DNA of 54,633 nt from Paramoeba atlantica (GCA_977017575.1 CDRNVI010000064.1:1-54633), one strand, 5' to 3'. Numbered from the stretch's first letter, positions 30,687 to 40,732 are shown. The notes: generated by a model from the sequence alone, not told the origin. Numbers and translations: made by a program.

Positions 30687-31258
30687 CAAGCAATGGGTTC
30701 CTCCTGATTTCTGAAAAAAAACAAGGATAAACAGGGCGTGCATTCAATGTTACTGGGCGATACTATATCAATGTTACTGGGCAATACGTACTATTGCATT
30801 TAATTACTTCTAAATTAAGCAATTCAATGTTACTACTACTGCTACAAATAAGTGGGGGGGGCACAGTAATAGTAATCTAAACAAGCTCATTGTTCTTTGT
30901 TTTATCCCGTCCTGGGCGCACAAAATTCTCTTGATGAGATCTGCAAAGTACAACAAAGTGGGGGGTCACTTTTCGTGAGCTGGGGTTAATTAAGCTCAGT
31001 TCGTCCCCTTTTCTCCTTTGTGTGATTTGAAAGCTGACGAAATTAGCTAGCTACAGATGCCCTAAAAAACGAAAAAAACGAAAAAGTGGGAAAAAAAATT
31101 GGCGCCGCTCCGCGGCGCCCGGTCGGATTTGTCCATAATAAAGGGGGGGATACCCCCTGTCCATATTAAAGGGGGAGTCACAGTATCTGCACCCCCCCTG
31201 TATGTTTGGGTAAAAAAATTGGCACAGAAATCTTCCTTTTTGATCTCCTTTTCTTCAG

Positions 31259-33607
31259 TCATTCAAGCCTTACGATATGAGTTTGTTCAATGCTAAGTTG
31301 CCTTCCCTTCGCGGTCCCGTGCAGCCCCGGATTATTGCCTAACGAGACAACCAAACCAGGAGTAGATTGCAAATTCAGCTGGATGTTTCCCTCTAAACAG
31401 TTATCGTTTGCCATAATCTTGCAAAGACGGTCGGATATACAGTCGGGTATATCTGAAAGATCAGGAACACCAGTAAAGTGATTATGACTCAGGTCTAGAC
31501 TGTGAAGCGTTGCCGGTATACCTTCTAACAGGATATCCCCCGAAAATTCATTATGGCTGGCGTCGAATTCGATGCAATCTTTCGGCAACGCACTGAGGTC
31601 AAGATTCCCTTCAAAATTATTGTGTTTTATTCGTAAATGCCGTATCTCCGACGTTGTTATTTTTCCCAAATTTAGCGAACCAGAAAACTTATTTTTGCTA
31701 ATATCGAGCGCATTTAATTCGCCGGGTACCTCACCGAGATCCAATGAGCCAGATAAATTATTGTCACCCAATATGATATCATACGCTCGTGGCGCAGAGA
31801 TACGTCTCTCTGTGTGACGGCCGATACCATCGGCGCATGACCCGCATACGACGGGTGTCACACAGAGAGTGGAGTGCGAGGTAGGAGACGAGTCGCCCAT
31901 CGGTCATGCTACAGCACGTATAGCCATGGTTCATGCTGCAACACGGTCAAGCCGTGGGTTCATGCTGTCAGATGGTCTATCGTGGATCATGATGCATCAT
32001 GGGGAGGTCCGTTACCGACGCACTCGCTACAGCATGTAGGGAGAGAGGGGTGCAAGTTCGCATCCCCTATACACGCATACAACGTGTCCTCCCGCTGTAG
32101 CACGCCCAGTGGTCCTCAAGGGAGGCCACCATGGCGCATAGCTCCCGGGAGAAGAAAGCACGAGAAGGAGAGAGCCGGGGAGGGAAGAAAGCTCACTCGA
32201 AGAGAGCGACCCGGGGAGGGGTGAAGAGTGCGAAGTGCGTCCCCTACTTCCGCGATAAAGAGGGACAGTTCCAGCTAGCCGTCAGCCGGAAACGGGCATT
32301 TAAAAGTAAGAATATGCCCGTTTCCGGGAAAGGAAAGGAAGGGCTAGCAAAATGTACCAACAAGGTACAGAAACTGTATCTTTATGATGAGTACTGTATC
32401 TTATGAGAAACTGTATCTTTATGAGACGCGTGAGTGCACCAGGAAGATAACGAAGATCGACGTCTCCTGTGAAATTGTTGCAGTATAGATTGATCTCTCC
32501 AATATAATCTGGTAAATGCCTCAAAATTAACGCTCCGGTAAATGCATTTTCGCTGACATCCAAGTCGTACAGTCCAGCGGGCAAATGGTCTAGACTCAAA
32601 CCTCCTGTAAACGTGTTATTCGTCGCTCTAAATGATTCAAGACCTTCAGGAAGTGTATTGAGTGTGAGAGGTCCATTAAATCGATTGTCTGAAAAATTAA
32701 CGTCCTCCAGTCCGTCTGTCACATATAAATACTCCAGATCTAATGTCCCTGTGAGGGAGTTCTCTTGAACTAAAAGACGTTCAAGAGTGCTTGGCAAATT
32801 GTTGAGGAGTAATTTCCCCGAAAATTTGTTGCATGAGGCATCAAATACTTCCATGTGACCCGGAAGTGAACGAAGGTCCAAGCCGAGCTCGGACTGATCG
32901 TCGGTTGAATAGATCATATGCGGAATTCTCGGCGAATGAAGAACTGTACAGCCTGTGAACTCGTTGGAACTTATATCTAAATCTATTAAACGTTTCGGCA
33001 AATCACACAAATTAATTTCGCCTGAAAAAGAATTTCCGCTTATTTGCAATATGTTTAGATCCGCTGGAAGGCTACCCAAATCTACGCCACCTTCAAAGTG
33101 GTTACTGTCCAGAATAATAACGCTCAACGTGGATGGAAAGTGAGAAAAGTTTATAGTACCAGAAAATTCATTGTAGCCAAGATCAAGGTGCTTGAGGTCA
33201 GGAGGCAAATTGCTTGAAATATCGGACCCAGAAAAGCAGTTTGCCGAGGCAGATACTCGTAAAACGGTTCTGGGAAGATACTCTAAATGCAATGGACCTG
33301 TAAATTCTCCGTTGAAGCCAAGTTCTAATTCAGCGTCAAAAGTTAGTTCCGTCACTTCTCCTTGCCCATTGCAAGCCACCCCTTCCCACTTACACGAAAG
33401 TGTGGCTACCGTCCAGGATGAATGCTTGTTCAATATTTCGGCAACAAGTCTTTCCAGTTCATATTCTTGGGGGAGAATGGTACCACGTATCTTTCCAGGA
33501 TGGCCCGATTGACGCTGAACATCACTGCTGCTTGGGGTGTCTATGTGCTGCTTCCGACGCTTTGTAGGAGGCGGCTGATCATCACGAGCTTGTAATATAC
33601 AAGACAT
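31259..33607 (-). pseudogene. Long LRR gene split by a 643-bp insertion
   Basis: The ATG at 33607 (MSCILQARDDQPPPTKRRKQ) opens a basic N-terminus, the cap TILPQEYELERLV and SWTVATLSCKWEGVAC, then about fourteen LRRs to LPGALTRLI, where the D cassette (31777-32419) interrupts. Downstream, LRRs resume at LGDNNLSGSLDLGEVPG and continue to the stop at 31259. Without the insert and one TATGA copy, the two parts join in frame (1701 bp, 566 codons plus stop), and repeat periodicity is restored exactly. This would be the longest LRR gene of the window. The insertion is therefore recent. As it stands the product would end in about 30 cassette-derived residues. Confidence 0.8.
31777..32419 (+). mobile_element. 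D cassette, copy 1, inserted in an LRR gene
   Basis: It is flanked by a 5-bp duplication, TATGA (31772-31776 and 32420-32424). Order on the plus strand: ATACGCTCGTGGCGCAG; a long hairpin CTCTCTGTGTGAC...GTCACACAGAGAG (about 31806-31869); four CATGCT-type units starting at 31905, 31932, 31961 and 31988; a conserved block CAGTGGTCCTCAAGGGAGG (about 32108-32126); a purine-rich stretch; a 14-bp perfect hairpin CCGGAAACGGGCAT...ATGCCCGTTTCCGG (about 32287-32328); the small hairpin GTACCAACAAGGTAC; and a tail of CTGTATCTTTATGA repeats. A simple-repeat tail plus a 5-bp duplication could suit a retroposon, but no known family is recognised. Confidence 0.7.
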
Positions 33608-33913
33608 GTGCAAAAGAAGAGAATGTCCAAAAGAAGAAAATGTATCAGAAAAGTAGCAGAAAGTTTACAAACAATAGCATTTTTTTCGTTTATATAAAAA
33701 TGCTAAAAATGCAATATCAAAAACGCTAAAATAGAGATGCTCACAAGGGAGACCCAAAGGTCAACTGAATGAAACACTTATGAAAATTGATGAAGAGAGG
33801 GATCGAATTGAACACTATTCAATTGTGCTCGAATGCCACAAAGGAAATACAGCAGAAAGGTCCAACATACATGTACATGCATGTTTCTGTATGTATTCCA
33901 TGTAATCGCTTTA
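33608..33913. other. Intergenic, no gene seen
   Basis: AT-rich spacer between mS29 and the split LRR gene. A purine-rich stretch lies near 33780-33810. No repeat was recognised. Confidence 0.45.
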
Positions 33914-35584
33914 TTACGTTGTATTATTAAAAGAAACACTGGCATGTGTAAGAGATTGTTTCTGCCGTAACCGGGAGTATTCCAACACCCATAGAAATTC
34001 CTGGTGGTAGTGCTCCACTACCCTTTGCGGGACTCTATCGGACATGAACTCAATTTTATACAGTTTGCGTTCGAAATCACTACTGTGGTGCCACAGTGGA
34101 CCCCATCCCATCCCCGAGAGCTCCCCAGAGTTTACCAGAAAGCGAAGGAATGCACGGTATTCATATTCGTCGAAACGGTCTACAGTCATGGGGTGAAGTA
34201 GAGTGTCTTGGTGCACGTGGAAAGGGGTATACTCGTCGAGGGCAGTAAATCGACGGTCTTTGGTACGTTCGCTGAATGCCAAAGCGTGCCGGTTGGGTTT
34301 TCTCCAGTACGTAGTACAGGCTAGAATCGAGTGATTCGGCAACTGTCCTTCCGCGATCTCCATGGTGAGTTTGTTCAAACCTCGCACAAAGGCAAGGCGG
34401 CTACATGGAATTCGCGGCATTTCCTTTACGTAAATGTCAATATCTGTACGATCTTCTTCAAAATTGGTAATGTTTCGAAGAAAATCCGGATGAGGATAAC
34501 GAAAATGACTGTCCATGGCCAGCAAGTTAATTCCGTCCACAATAATCAGCACCGGGCGATCCCGGATTGCCCGAATCTCATCCACTAGATATTTCGTTGC
34601 TATACTTTGCCTCTCAATGGAGCCTGGGGCACTTCCGTGACACCCCCATATACACAAATCATACAAGCACCGCACCGGGGACTCCCCTCGTTCCAGTGGT
34701 AAGTCCCGCGGAGTGACTTGAAGCACACACTGACGCAGCACACTCCCGTGCGCTCGAGCAAAGTACTGCAGCATCGGGCGTGAGGCATCCGGGATATCAA
34801 AAAACCCCGGAAGGGTGAGGCTAGGCCAGGCATACTCCCCATGCGACCACACCGCGGCGTCCGGAACGTACAGCGTCAGCACGTCATGGGCCCGGGCGTA
34901 ATGCGTGGCCTGGGCGAGCAACGCACTCTTCCCCACCCCCGTGGGACCGTCCAGCACAATCCCGGCGCGCCCCCCTCGGAGCATACGCGCCACCTCGGGT
35001 TTCCTCTGCGCCACCTTCTCGACGTACAGCCTCAGAGCGTGGGACTGCTTGCGGTAGAGAAACCCCCGGGGGTGGCCGGGGACGAACAGCTGAGCGAGTC
35101 TCCCCCCCACCCCCTCGGGGAAGTAACCCCGGAGGTCATCGTTGGAGATGCAGTACATGGTGTTAAGGTGATGGTGCGAGAGCTCCCGCGGAGGGATCTC
35201 CCGGGGGTGGTCGTACAATGGGGCCTCGTAGGTGAGACCCCCCGGGGGAGCAGCACGGGTACCGTCCTTGTGTGACGACGACACGGCGTGTCGTACAATC
35301 CCTTGGTGACGGTACATCATGGGGTGTCCCTCACACGCCTCCGTGTAGCTCTTTGGAGTTTCCATCCGTGCTGTGTTGGGATTATACCGGTGGAAAGGCT
35401 GGTAGGGGAGGTATTTGGAGGAGGCTCTCGCGACGGAGGTACGTAGAGGAAAGGAGATTTTCGCCTCGGCCCCTGTCGTGCTTGTGGCTTGTGTTGCTCT
35501 GGAGTACGCAAAGAGGGTACCGAAAGAGTGTGTAGCCGTCGTATGGACCGGGGGCTTGCACCCCACTGCGGTATATTTTGGCAT
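33914..35584 (-). CDS. mS29: Mitochondrial small-subunit ribosomal protein mS29 (DAP3-like GTPase)
   Basis: 556 residues, ATG at 35584. The N-terminus is basic and Ser/Thr/Ala-rich without acidic residues (MPKYTAVGCKPPVHTTATHS), as expected for mitochondrial import. The P-loop GIVLDGPTGVGKSALLAQ is at about residue 210 and the Walker B-like strand PVLIIVDGINLLAMDS at about 345. These lie in the DAP3/mS29 arrangement. The C-terminal part (CTTYWRKPNRHALAF, YEYRAFLRFLVNSGELSGMG) fits the kinetoplastid mS29 family. The protein sits in the head of the mitoribosomal small subunit and binds guanine nucleotide. The 5' half of the gene is clearly GC-rich and the 3' half AT-rich. The gene is intact. 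Confidence 0.8.
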   Translation of the reverse strand: MPKYTAVGCKPPVHTTATHSFGTLFAYSRATQATSTTGAEAKISFPLRTSVARASSKYLPYQPFHRYNPNTARMETPKSYTEACEGHPMMYRHQGIVRHAVSSSHKDGTRAAPPGGLTYEAPLYDHPREIPPRELSHHHLNTMYCISNDDLRGYFPEGVGGRLAQLFVPGHPRGFLYRKQSHALRLYVEKVAQRKPEVARMLRGGRAGIVLDGPTGVGKSALLAQATHYARAHDVLTLYVPDAAVWSHGEYAWPSLTLPGFFDIPDASRPMLQYFARAHGSVLRQCVLQVTPRDLPLERGESPVRCLYDLCIWGCHGSAPGSIERQSIATKYLVDEIRAIRDRPVLIIVDGINLLAMDSHFRYPHPDFLRNITNFEEDRTDIDIYVKEMPRIPCSRLAFVRGLNKLTMEIAEGQLPNHSILACTTYWRKPNRHALAFSERTKDRRFTALDEYTPFHVHQDTLLHPMTVDRFDEYEYRAFLRFLVNSGELSGMGWGPLWHHSSDFERKLYKIEFMSDRVPQRVVEHYHQEFLWVLEYSRLRQKQSLTHASVSFNNTT

Positions 35585-35800
35585 TGAAATGTGATACTTA
35601 CGGTAATAGGGTAATATGCTTTTAAAGGATGTTTTCGCCTTCTATGTAAATTGTTTATCTCTTTACATTCATACCCTCTTTATAAGCTTGGACCGTTTAG
35701 ATCGGAAAAGGTATAAAATAAAAGGGGGGAGATTCCAAAAGTTTTATCCTTCGTAAAAGCGCACAGCTGTGTTCTTCAACAAGCTACAGGGGAGAGATTA

Positions 35801-35861
35801 AGTTGTGTCAACAAAAGTCGTGTTAATCCCGGAAATTAACACGACTTTTGATGACACAACT
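35801..35861. repeat. 27-bp-arm hairpin upstream of mS29
   Basis: The arms AGTTGTGTCA and CAAAAGTCGTGTTAAT pair with ATTAACACGACTTTTG and TGACACAACT around a CCCGGA loop, with one asymmetric A in each arm. The flanks AGGGGAGAG and CTCTCCAATCCCCCC are also roughly inverted, so this may be a very small foldback MITE. Confidence 0.7.
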
Positions 35862-36103
35862 GCAACTTGCTCTCCAATCCCCCCAAATTAGAGTTCCGGG
35901 TACGTCTCTACTTCGTCGATTAATCAACGAATCCTATGAGAAGATCTCAGTTCCCCACGAGGCGCATAACAGAATCTACCCCTTTTCTACACTTTTTTAT
36001 TGTTAGAACACGATTTCTTCTGCGTCATAGTCGTACAAGTCACCAAATTCATAAAAGAAGCAATTTTTTCGAAAAAACCTACGAAATTTTGTACTTTGAA
36101 AAT

Positions 36104-37098
36104 TCAAGTTTGGTCAAAGGGAACCGGTTTTGCGCCAAAAAAAAATATCTAAAGGGGGGGCTCGTTTATTGTTAACAATTTTTTCGAGCATTTTTTGCTA
36201 ACAATAATCGAATGTTAACAATAATCGAACTTTTACCCCCCAATGTTAACATTGTACGAGCTGCAATGAGAGTTCGAATATTGTTAACAATGAGGAGTAT
36301 TTGGGCACTCTCTGGAGGTCGCTGAAGGTCACTGGCAATCGCCGGAGCTACTAACGACTTTCCAATGACACCTCTTTAGGGAACTACGCAGTTTTCAATT
36401 GCCATACAGTTTCATCCAAAACGGAGTTATGCGAATCGAAGTGCGATGTCGGGTGAGGTACCGTTTACTTGCCTTCTCGACGTTTTATCTCTGGAGGCTG
36501 CCATCGTCGAGCGACTGAAAGTCTGTTGTTTGAATAACATTGTTTCGCATATCGTTAAGCGCATCATTTTCCTTATCATGAGCGCTATAAAACATGACCA
36601 TAAGGAACAAAAAAATTCATAAGCCACACGAAAAAACCGAAATTAATTCATTGTTAACAATAATCGAATGTTAACAATAAATGAATTTATTGATTGTTAA
36701 CAATAATCGAATGTGAACAATAAACGAGCCCCCCCTTTAAAAAATTGCCAAGAAGTCTTACTTTTTCTTCTTCTTTTCTCATCGCTAATTGAATGTTCTA
36801 CTTTACTCATGGCTCAAGGCTTTTAGCACACTCTACACGTTGGTATACAAGCTTGTGGTCCAATAGCCATTGAATAATGTCCCTTTCGCTTATCGCTGCC
36901 AAGACTGTGTATGACCAGTTGTCGGTACAAGAAAAATCAGTGCAATGCCGGCAATTTATGTCCAAAGTAGCCAAAAAGGTGGAAAAGTATCAGATAAACT
37001 GATGTATTTGCTTCAAAATGACTCTTTAGAATAATTATGACTCTTTTTCGAAAAAATATATCTTTTGGCGCAAAACCGGTTCCCTTTCACCTCAAGTT
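36104..37098. mobile_element. MITE with GGGAACCGGTTTTGCGCC termini, split by a nested MITE
   Basis: AAAGGGAACCGGTTTTGCGC at about 36117 recurs inverted at about 37087. Partial similarity continues outward on both sides. A second element (36152-36737) lies just inside the left arm. The interior has no convincing gene. The outer ends and target duplication are not settled. Confidence 0.6.
36152..36737. mobile_element. TA-flanked MITE with GTTAACAATAA subterminal repeats
   Basis: The ends AAGGGGGGGCTCGTTTATTG and its complement are flanked by TA (36150-36151 and 36738-36739). TGTTAACAATAATCGAA motifs repeat inside both ends. A 66-codon ORF on the minus strand (36427-36627) has no recognisable domain. 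Confidence 0.75.
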
Positions 37099-37198
37099 TT
37101 TTTAGAATATTTTACAAACTTTAAAAATGCGGGAAACGCATTATCACATGATAAGTAACTTTGCGAGAGCTCTCGAATGCGGTTCTACTTTCCAAAAA

Positions 37199-37256
37199 TT
37201 TAACGAATTTTTCATTTTTTAGACCCTCCCCATATTTTCGTTCACCCCCCTGTATA
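37199..37256. repeat. Solitary Tc1-like terminus
   Basis: TTAACGAATTTTTCATTTT, TAGACCCTCCCC and CACCCCCCTGTA match the right terminus of the 20702-22211 transposon. CGAGAGCTCTCGAATGCG, also part of that repeat, lies just upstream. No left partner is visible. Confidence 0.55.
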
Positions 37257-37358
37257 AAAAAGTTATTGCGAGGGTTGTATAACTACCGCTCTACACTCGA
37301 TTATTGAAAAAAAAGTGAACAAAAACAGTGAAAATATAAAGAGAAACACAGTAATATA

Positions 37359-37619
37359 CTGTGACCTCCACCTTTATACTTCGCTGGTCAGACCCCCCCT
37401 TTATACTTCGTTTTTTGTGTGCCCCCCCGAAGGGGGGACGATTTTTTTAAAATTTTCGTATTTTTTCAAAATTTTTAGAAAAAAACAAGAACGTTCAAAT
37501 TCTTCCCTTCTAGAAATGGAAGGTGATATAAAAAGAAAGACAGCGGGGAAAAAATTTAGCCCCCCCCTCTATACTTCGTTACTGCTCAAAATGGGCGAAG
37601 TATAAAGGAGGTGTCACAG
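37359..37619. mobile_element. 261-bp TA-flanked MITE, CTGTGACC termini
   Basis: The ends CTGTGACCTCC and, inverted, CTGTGACACCTCC are followed by TTTATACTTCG. TA lies on both sides (37357-37358 and 37620-37621). The interior has G runs and no gene. The terminus resembles the ends of the 29002-31183 element. Confidence 0.8.
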
Positions 37620-37624
37620 TAATA

Positions 37625-37928
37625 AACCATGTTCCAGGATAGTATACCTAGTAGGTATACTAAGTGGGTACGGTAAACTAAGTGGGTACGGTATACTAAA
37701 TTTTGTCTAAAAAGCAAAAAAAAATTTTTGCGTCGCTTCGCGGCGCGTTCCTTATCTGTAATTGCTAGAACAATGGTGTTTTGACCTTAAAATGCGATTT
37801 CTTACCGTGTGATTGTTAGAAAAGTTGCTCTGTCGCTTCTAAAAAAGGGACTTCTCCCGCTCCTGTTGTTGGGAGGGGGGGGGTAGGTGTACTAAGTGGG
37901 CATGGGTATGCTATCCTGGAACATGGTT
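37625..37928. mobile_element. 304-bp TA-flanked MITE, AACCATG termini
   Basis: The ends AACCATGTTCCAGGATAG and its complement are perfect inverted repeats, flanked by TA (37623-37624 and 37929-37930). The interior contains a GTCGCTTCGCGGCGCG hairpin of the kind seen in the 7732-7910 MITE. It is non-coding. Confidence 0.85.
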
Positions 37929-38996
37929 TAGAAGAAAAAAATATAAAAGGGGGCTCCGGTGGTCCAAAATTGAAAAACAAAATTGAAAAAAATGGGGGGT
38001 CCATTGGGGGGGTCCAGGGGGGGGTCATGGTCGAGCAAATTTTTTTGAAAAAAAAATTTTCCGAAAAAAACTCTCAGAAGGGGTAGCCGGGGTCTTGGCG
38101 CGTATTTTCCACCCCACCGTATTTTCCACCCTACCTGGGGGTGACCCCCCCTCGTATGCGCAGGACGGGTCCGCCAAGTTCGGATTTTTTCGGAATTTGT
38201 TTTTGAAAAAAAATTCAACTTGGCGAAAAAAATGGCAAAAAAAACATTTTTTCAAAATCCTTTGCCCTATTGTATTTTGATAGTTTGGGACGTATACTAG
38301 GTTTCCGCACCGTTGTTTTCACAAGATATCCCTTCTTGGATCCGTGGTAGGCCTCCCAAAATGACCCATTTTTGACTAAAAAAGGGTGGAAAAGTATTTT
38401 TCGGACCCCAAGGGGCCTTTTTGTGTCGAAAGAACGGTGTGGTTGGAGTCGCATTCTCTACCCAATACTTTGGGTAGGCGTTGCTTCATCCCTACGCGTC
38501 ATTTCCCACACGCAAATATCAAATTTGGGACCTAAACTACCTTTCTACGACGTTGTTTTCGCAAAGTATTCATTCTTCGAGCCGTGGCATGCTCCCCAAA
38601 ATGACCAATTTTTGACTAAAAAACGTGAAAAAGTATTTTTCGGACCCAAAGGGCCTTTTTGTGTCGAAAGAATGGTGTGGTTGAAGTCGTATTCTCTACC
38701 CAATACGTTCGGCAGGCTTTCATTCATGCCTACGAGTGATTTCCCACGCGCAAATGTCGGATTTCGTGCTCTGAGAGCAAAAATACCCAAAAATGACCCC
38801 ATTTTTTCCCGAAAATCGGCTATTTTTGGCTACAATCTTTCCGTTTTCCAGGCTAAATTTTCTTTTTTAGGCTCTTCGTTAAACGCGGCGGTAGTTTTCA
38901 ACTCGAAGCGCGCAGCATGAGTGACTTCTAAGTTGAAAACAACCACCGCGTTTAACGAAGAGCCTAAAAAAGAAAATACGGGGAATTCACTGCATA

Positions 38997-39452
38997 CCGT
39001 CACCCCCCCCTCACTTGTCCTCCTAGGTGACATATCCTCTTTTTACGATCGATGAGAGGATATGTCACCTAGTACCAAGACCCCACGTAGATCATAACTC
39101 TATGGAGCATTATTCGTTTGTTTTCCTTACTATTTATCGCGTTTTTTCACTTCTATGATTTTTACTGGTGATATTTTTAACCCCTACTGGTAATTTTTGC
39201 TGGTAAACACTTTTTTATTCAAACAACTTACCATACCTGTGACCTCGTATGTACCATACCGGGCGGGGGGGTATGCCAAACCGGACCCCCGTTTAACTCA
39301 TTCTTTAGTATAGCAGGCCGAGAGTAACTAATAGAAAAAATATTCACACTCGAAGTCGGTACTAGGTGACTTGTCCTCCTAGGTGACATATCCGCTTTTG
39401 GCCGTTTTTTTCCACTTTTGCAAGGATATGTGAGGGGCCGGGAGGGTGACGG
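38997..39452. mobile_element. 456-bp TA-flanked MITE, CCGTCACCC termini
   Basis: The ends CCGTCACCC and GGGTGACGG are flanked by TA (38995-38996 and 39453-39454). The motif TCCTCCTAGGTGACATATCC occurs near both ends. The middle contains CATACCGGGCGGGGGGG, which may be a further small insertion. No gene is seen. Confidence 0.75.
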
Positions 39453-39454
39453 TA

Positions 39455-39743
39455 CATTGTAGTAATACTACAATACTACATTATGGAGCGTGACCATTGT
39501 TCAGTTGCTGCAGGACTCCGCATGTGGCTAGCAGTTCAAAGTCAGGCTAAGCCATCCCACCGACTCATTTTATATGACCGCTTGATTCGTGTTTTGCGGG
39601 TAGAGCACGTGATTATAGGAATACTATCTCCGCTGATAGAGTGGTTGTCAATGCACATTCGAAATATCCGAAACCTACGGGAGATTTGTCTCCCCCTTTT
39701 GTGCTAATTGTCAGGCGACGTAAGCGGCAACTCCTAATACAAA
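39455..39743. other. Spacer with degraded hAT-related text possible
   Basis: A 74-codon plus-strand ORF (39483-39707) shows no recognisable domain. It may be decayed upstream hAT sequence, but I cannot support that. Confidence 0.25.
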
Positions 39744-40367
39744 GTGATCGATGAGGTGAATAAATGGTGTTGTGGTGACCATCAAAACGATGAAGTAGAA
39801 ACTATCTGTCTATATAACGACAAAAGCCCTTTTCAATCATTTTGGTCGGATCTTGTGACCCGACATACGTTTCCCCTTCTGTCACACGTTGCTCGAAAAT
39901 TGTCGGTCGCAGTTACTTCTGAAGCAGCCTGTGAGCGCATATTTAGCTCAGTAGGCTTTGTGCACTCTGATCTTCGCTCAAGACTGAAGCCTGAACTTGT
40001 TGAGGCTGAAACTGCCATTCGATGTCGTGTAAAGCAACCTGTAGACGTCACAAATTGTGATGTGAGCAATTCTTCTACTATTTCTGAAGAACAGCCAGCT
40101 TCTATTGACAATTGCCGCTTTGAAGACTTTATCAGTCACGATATGCTATCTACGAACGAGTTGCTTCTTGTAGAGTCACTCTTTGACGCTGGAGACCTCT
40201 GCGGAAGAATTCAAAATAAAACAAACCGATACCGAGTTGTGCACCGAAATACGAGATACTTCGGTAAGCAGAAAAACCATTACCTTCAACAAGGCCTACT
40301 CTCCCCGATCCGAGCACCCAGATTGCACAGATTTCCCACCCGAATTTCACAAAAAGTCGACCTCTAA
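39744..40367 (+). pseudogene. hAT transposase C-terminal fragment
   Basis: 207 codons. Residues about 30-90 are the hAT dimerisation domain: FWSDLVTRHTFPLLSHVARK, then VAVTSEAACERIFSSVGFVH and SRLKPELVEAETAIRCR. This is the canonical arrangement: a preference for the S-x-x-x-ER-x-FS motif followed by R-L-x-P-x-x-V. The catalytic N-terminal two thirds are absent, so it is a 5'-truncated remnant on the strand opposite to host genes. It is a possible relative of the source that once mobilised the hAT-like MITE at 26624-27546. Confidence 0.8.
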
Positions 40368-40419
40368 AAATATAGGTACATAAAGCTTTAAAGGTAGTAT
40401 AGGTACTTTATAGTAACTA

Positions 40420-40732
40420 AACCACTGTTCGGGTTAATATTCCTATACCCTTGTATTATTCCTACCAGGAATATTAAGTGTCCCAATGGTGCTTAATATT
40501 CCTACCCCCCCTCTCCCCGACACCTACCCTGTCTTTCCCCGAGATCCACAAAAATCATCCTTCAATATTCCCTTTTTTTGATGATTTTTTCATCAAAATA
40601 GTAAGCCCAACGCGCACACAGTCCCTAATGAGCCAAAAACCTTTTCTGCTATTTTTTTAATATTCCTATACCTCTTAATATTCCTATACCCTCTTAATAT
40701 TCCTACCAGGAATATTAACCCGGACAGTGGTT
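40420..40732. mobile_element. 313-bp TA-flanked MITE, AACCACTGT termini
   Basis: The ends AACCACTGTTCGGGTTAATA and, inverted, AACCACTGTCCGGGTTAATA carry TA on both sides (40418-40419 and 40733-40734). TTAATATTCCTAYACC repeats lie inside both ends. It is non-coding. Confidence 0.85.

Larger units (their letters stand above)
29002..31183. mobile_element. TA-flanked element with CTGTG termini, nested
   Basis: The left end is CTGTGGCCCCCCC followed by TTTATTATGGAC. The right end is GTCCATATTAAAGGGGG followed by AGTCACAG. TA lies on both sides (29000-29001 and 31184-31185). Removing it brings AGATTTA next to TCTGCACC, as expected for an uninterrupted terminus of the host element. The left terminus itself folds (29009-29061). 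The 2.18-kb interior holds a further palindromic element, a tandem duplication and two small ORFs. No transposase is recognised. Confidence 0.65.
28511..31200. mobile_element. Tc1-like non-autonomous shell holding a nested element
   Basis: The left part (GGGGGTGCAGCTAAATCTTG, then GGGGGGTCTAAAAGTTGT) and the right part (to CACCCCCCCTG at 31200, then TA) match the termini of the 20702-22211 transposon. The right inverted repeat is cut at 29001 and resumes at 31184, because another element (29002-31183) is inserted in it. The left edge lacks a clean terminus, so the start is approximate. No transposase is visible. Confidence 0.6.
37262..38972 (+). repeat. R1 repeat, copy holding two TA-flanked MITEs
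   Basis: Same order as 26423-28217: left hairpin, G-run block, CGTATTTTCCACC block, 247-bp unit, right hairpin (38876-38964). Here the 247-bp unit is present twice in tandem (about 38282-38528 and 38529-38772), diverged from each other. Two MITEs interrupt the left part. Removing both, and keeping one TA each, gives GTAATATAATAGA, identical to the other copy near 26508. Confidence 0.75.

Noticed and set aside
32046-32080. tRNA-like B box (GTTCGCATCCC) in the D cassette, suggesting a tRNA-derived SINE
   Set aside because: It lies in its own palindrome, with no A box at the right distance and no cloverleaf.
31874-32224. Same protein-like ORF in two D cassettes (also 45826-46122)
   Set aside because: The identity follows from the recent copying of the DNA. 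Copy 3 does not keep the frame, and the composition is not protein-like.
37315-38920. Several plus-strand ORFs within R1
   Set aside because: They are not conserved as frames between R1 copies and consist of translated A/T runs and hairpins.
39483-39707. ORF upstream of the hAT fragment as part of its transposase
   Set aside because: No hAT motif is visible and the frame differs, so the link is not supported.
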